Assembly: GCA_034522175.1 (NCBI GenBank)
Contig: JAXHLQ010000001.1
Span: 744,001-808,000, forward strand
Source of the DNA: JAIPDZ01 sp034522175
GTDB taxonomy: Bacteria > Desulfobacterota > DSM-4660 > Desulfatiglandales > Desulfatiglandaceae
DNA length: 64,000 nt
Direction of reading: 5' to 3'
The notes beneath the pieces were generated by a model. It had not been told where the DNA came from and searched no databases. It was given only the letters and a program-made list of their open reading frames with translations. Below are positions 63,445 through 64,000 of the stretch, one piece after another; position 1 is the first letter of the stretch; each line of letters starts with the position of its first letter. The position numbers were made by a program, and so were the translations under genes.

Positions 63445-64000
63445 ATGGCGGCGAAGAAAATTCTCATGCTGGTGGGCGATTATGTGGAGGACTATGAAGT
63501 CATGGTGCCTTTTCAGGCGCTCTTGATGGTGGGACACACCGTCCACGCGGTCTGTCCCGACAAAAAGACCGGCGAGACGGTTCGCACGGCGGTCCACGAT
63601 TTTGAAGGGGACCAGACCTACAGCGAAAAGCCGGGGCACAACTTCACCCTCAATGCCACCTTTTCAGACATTAAAGCCGAGGACTATGATGCACTGGTGA
63701 TTCCGGGTGGACGGGCACCCGAGTATATCCGCCTGAACCAAGACGTGCTCAAGATGGTGCAGCATTTTGCGGAATCGGATAAACCCATCGCCGCCATCTG
63801 TCACGGCGTCCAGGTCCTCACCGCCGCAGGTGTTGTAGAGGGGAAAGCCTGCTCCCCTTATCCGGCCGTGGGTCCGGACATGGCGCCGGCCGGCGGAACG
63901 CATGTGGAGATTCCGGTGGACCAGGCCCACGTGGACGGCAACATGGTCACCGCACCGGCCTGGCCTGCGCACCCGGAATGGCTGGCCAAATTTCTCCAGT
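63445..64000 (+). CDS. DJ-1/PfpI family protein (partial)
   Basis: The frame opens at ATG 63445 after aaaggaggattc and runs off the window, giving 185 residues of a ~190-200-residue protein. The nucleophile elbow is 'AAICHGVQVLTAAG' with Cys119. 'YDALVIPGGRAPEYIRLN' carries the conserved Gly-Gly loop. Members are glyoxalase III, deglycase, or chaperone/peptidase-like; the exact activity cannot be told. Confidence 0.88.
   Translation, partial: MAAKKILMLVGDYVEDYEVMVPFQALLMVGHTVHAVCPDKKTGETVRTAVHDFEGDQTYSEKPGHNFTLNATFSDIKAEDYDALVIPGGRAPEYIRLNQDVLKMVQHFAESDKPIAAICHGVQVLTAAGVVEGKACSPYPAVGPDMAPAGGTHVEIPVDQAHVDGNMVTAPAWPAHPEWLAKFLQ

Overview
This 64 kb window looks like a chromosomal segment of a Desulfobacterota (deltaproteobacterial) bacterium. 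That is an inference from gene content: an EF-G of the mitochondrial EFG1-like (spd) type, a fadN-fadA-fadE beta-oxidation operon, a TAXI-type TRAP transporter, B12-dependent ribonucleotide reductase and B12-type radical SAM enzymes, and many dispersed palindromic repeats. No rRNA, tRNA or CRISPR was seen.

Layout. 1-3.9 kb: 3' end of fadN, then fadA and fadE, closed by a strong terminator. 4-6.8 kb: spd/mt-type EF-G translationally coupled to a small RecA/KaiC-like ATPase. 6.8-11.3 kb (minus): phosphate cluster pstS-pstC-pstA-pstB-phoU with a Pho-box-like direct repeat upstream of pstS. 12-16 kb: a receiver-histidine kinase, a shortened PHP-glycosyltransferase, a PhoH remnant, two small ORFs and a second PstS-like lipoprotein. 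16.1-21.8 kb: a second Pho-box-like site, then CHASE2-adenylate cyclase, a secreted caspase-like protease with a DUF1566 domain, a broken MltF-like transglycosylase (nonsense codon plus MITE) and an unknown protein. This is the best candidate here for an undescribed module. 21.9-36.4 kb: purD, nrdJ, two M16 peptidases, queF, a TAXI receptor/DUF1850/TRAP permease set and ogt. 36.6-40.6 kb (minus): phoBR and a putative porin. 41-45 kb: dtd, radical SAM, a phospholipase A2-like protein, an orphan DruA-like DUF4338 protein and a MazF-type toxin-antitoxin pair with a visible promoter/operator. 45.2-53.1 kb: an accessory zone of MITEs, REP-associated transposase remnants, an IS inside a beta-helix gene, a second beta-helix lipoprotein and gene fragments. 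53-64 kb: SagB-type nitroreductase, a periplasmic protein, two alpha/beta hydrolases, an NDP-forming acyl-CoA synthetase alpha subunit, photolyase, a periplasmic binding protein, PAS and cupin proteins, and a partial DJ-1/PfpI protein.

Two themes cut across the window. First, phosphate: pst-phoU, a second PstS, phoBR, a porin and two Pho-box-like sites suggest that much of the left half answers to phosphate starvation. Second, sequence quality: about twelve single-base frameshifts break otherwise well-conserved genes, mostly at short homopolymers. They look more like sequencing or assembly errors than decay. They differ clearly from true pseudogenes, which carry stops, deletions or mobile elements. 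Frameshifted genes are given below as one span, with the break position stated.
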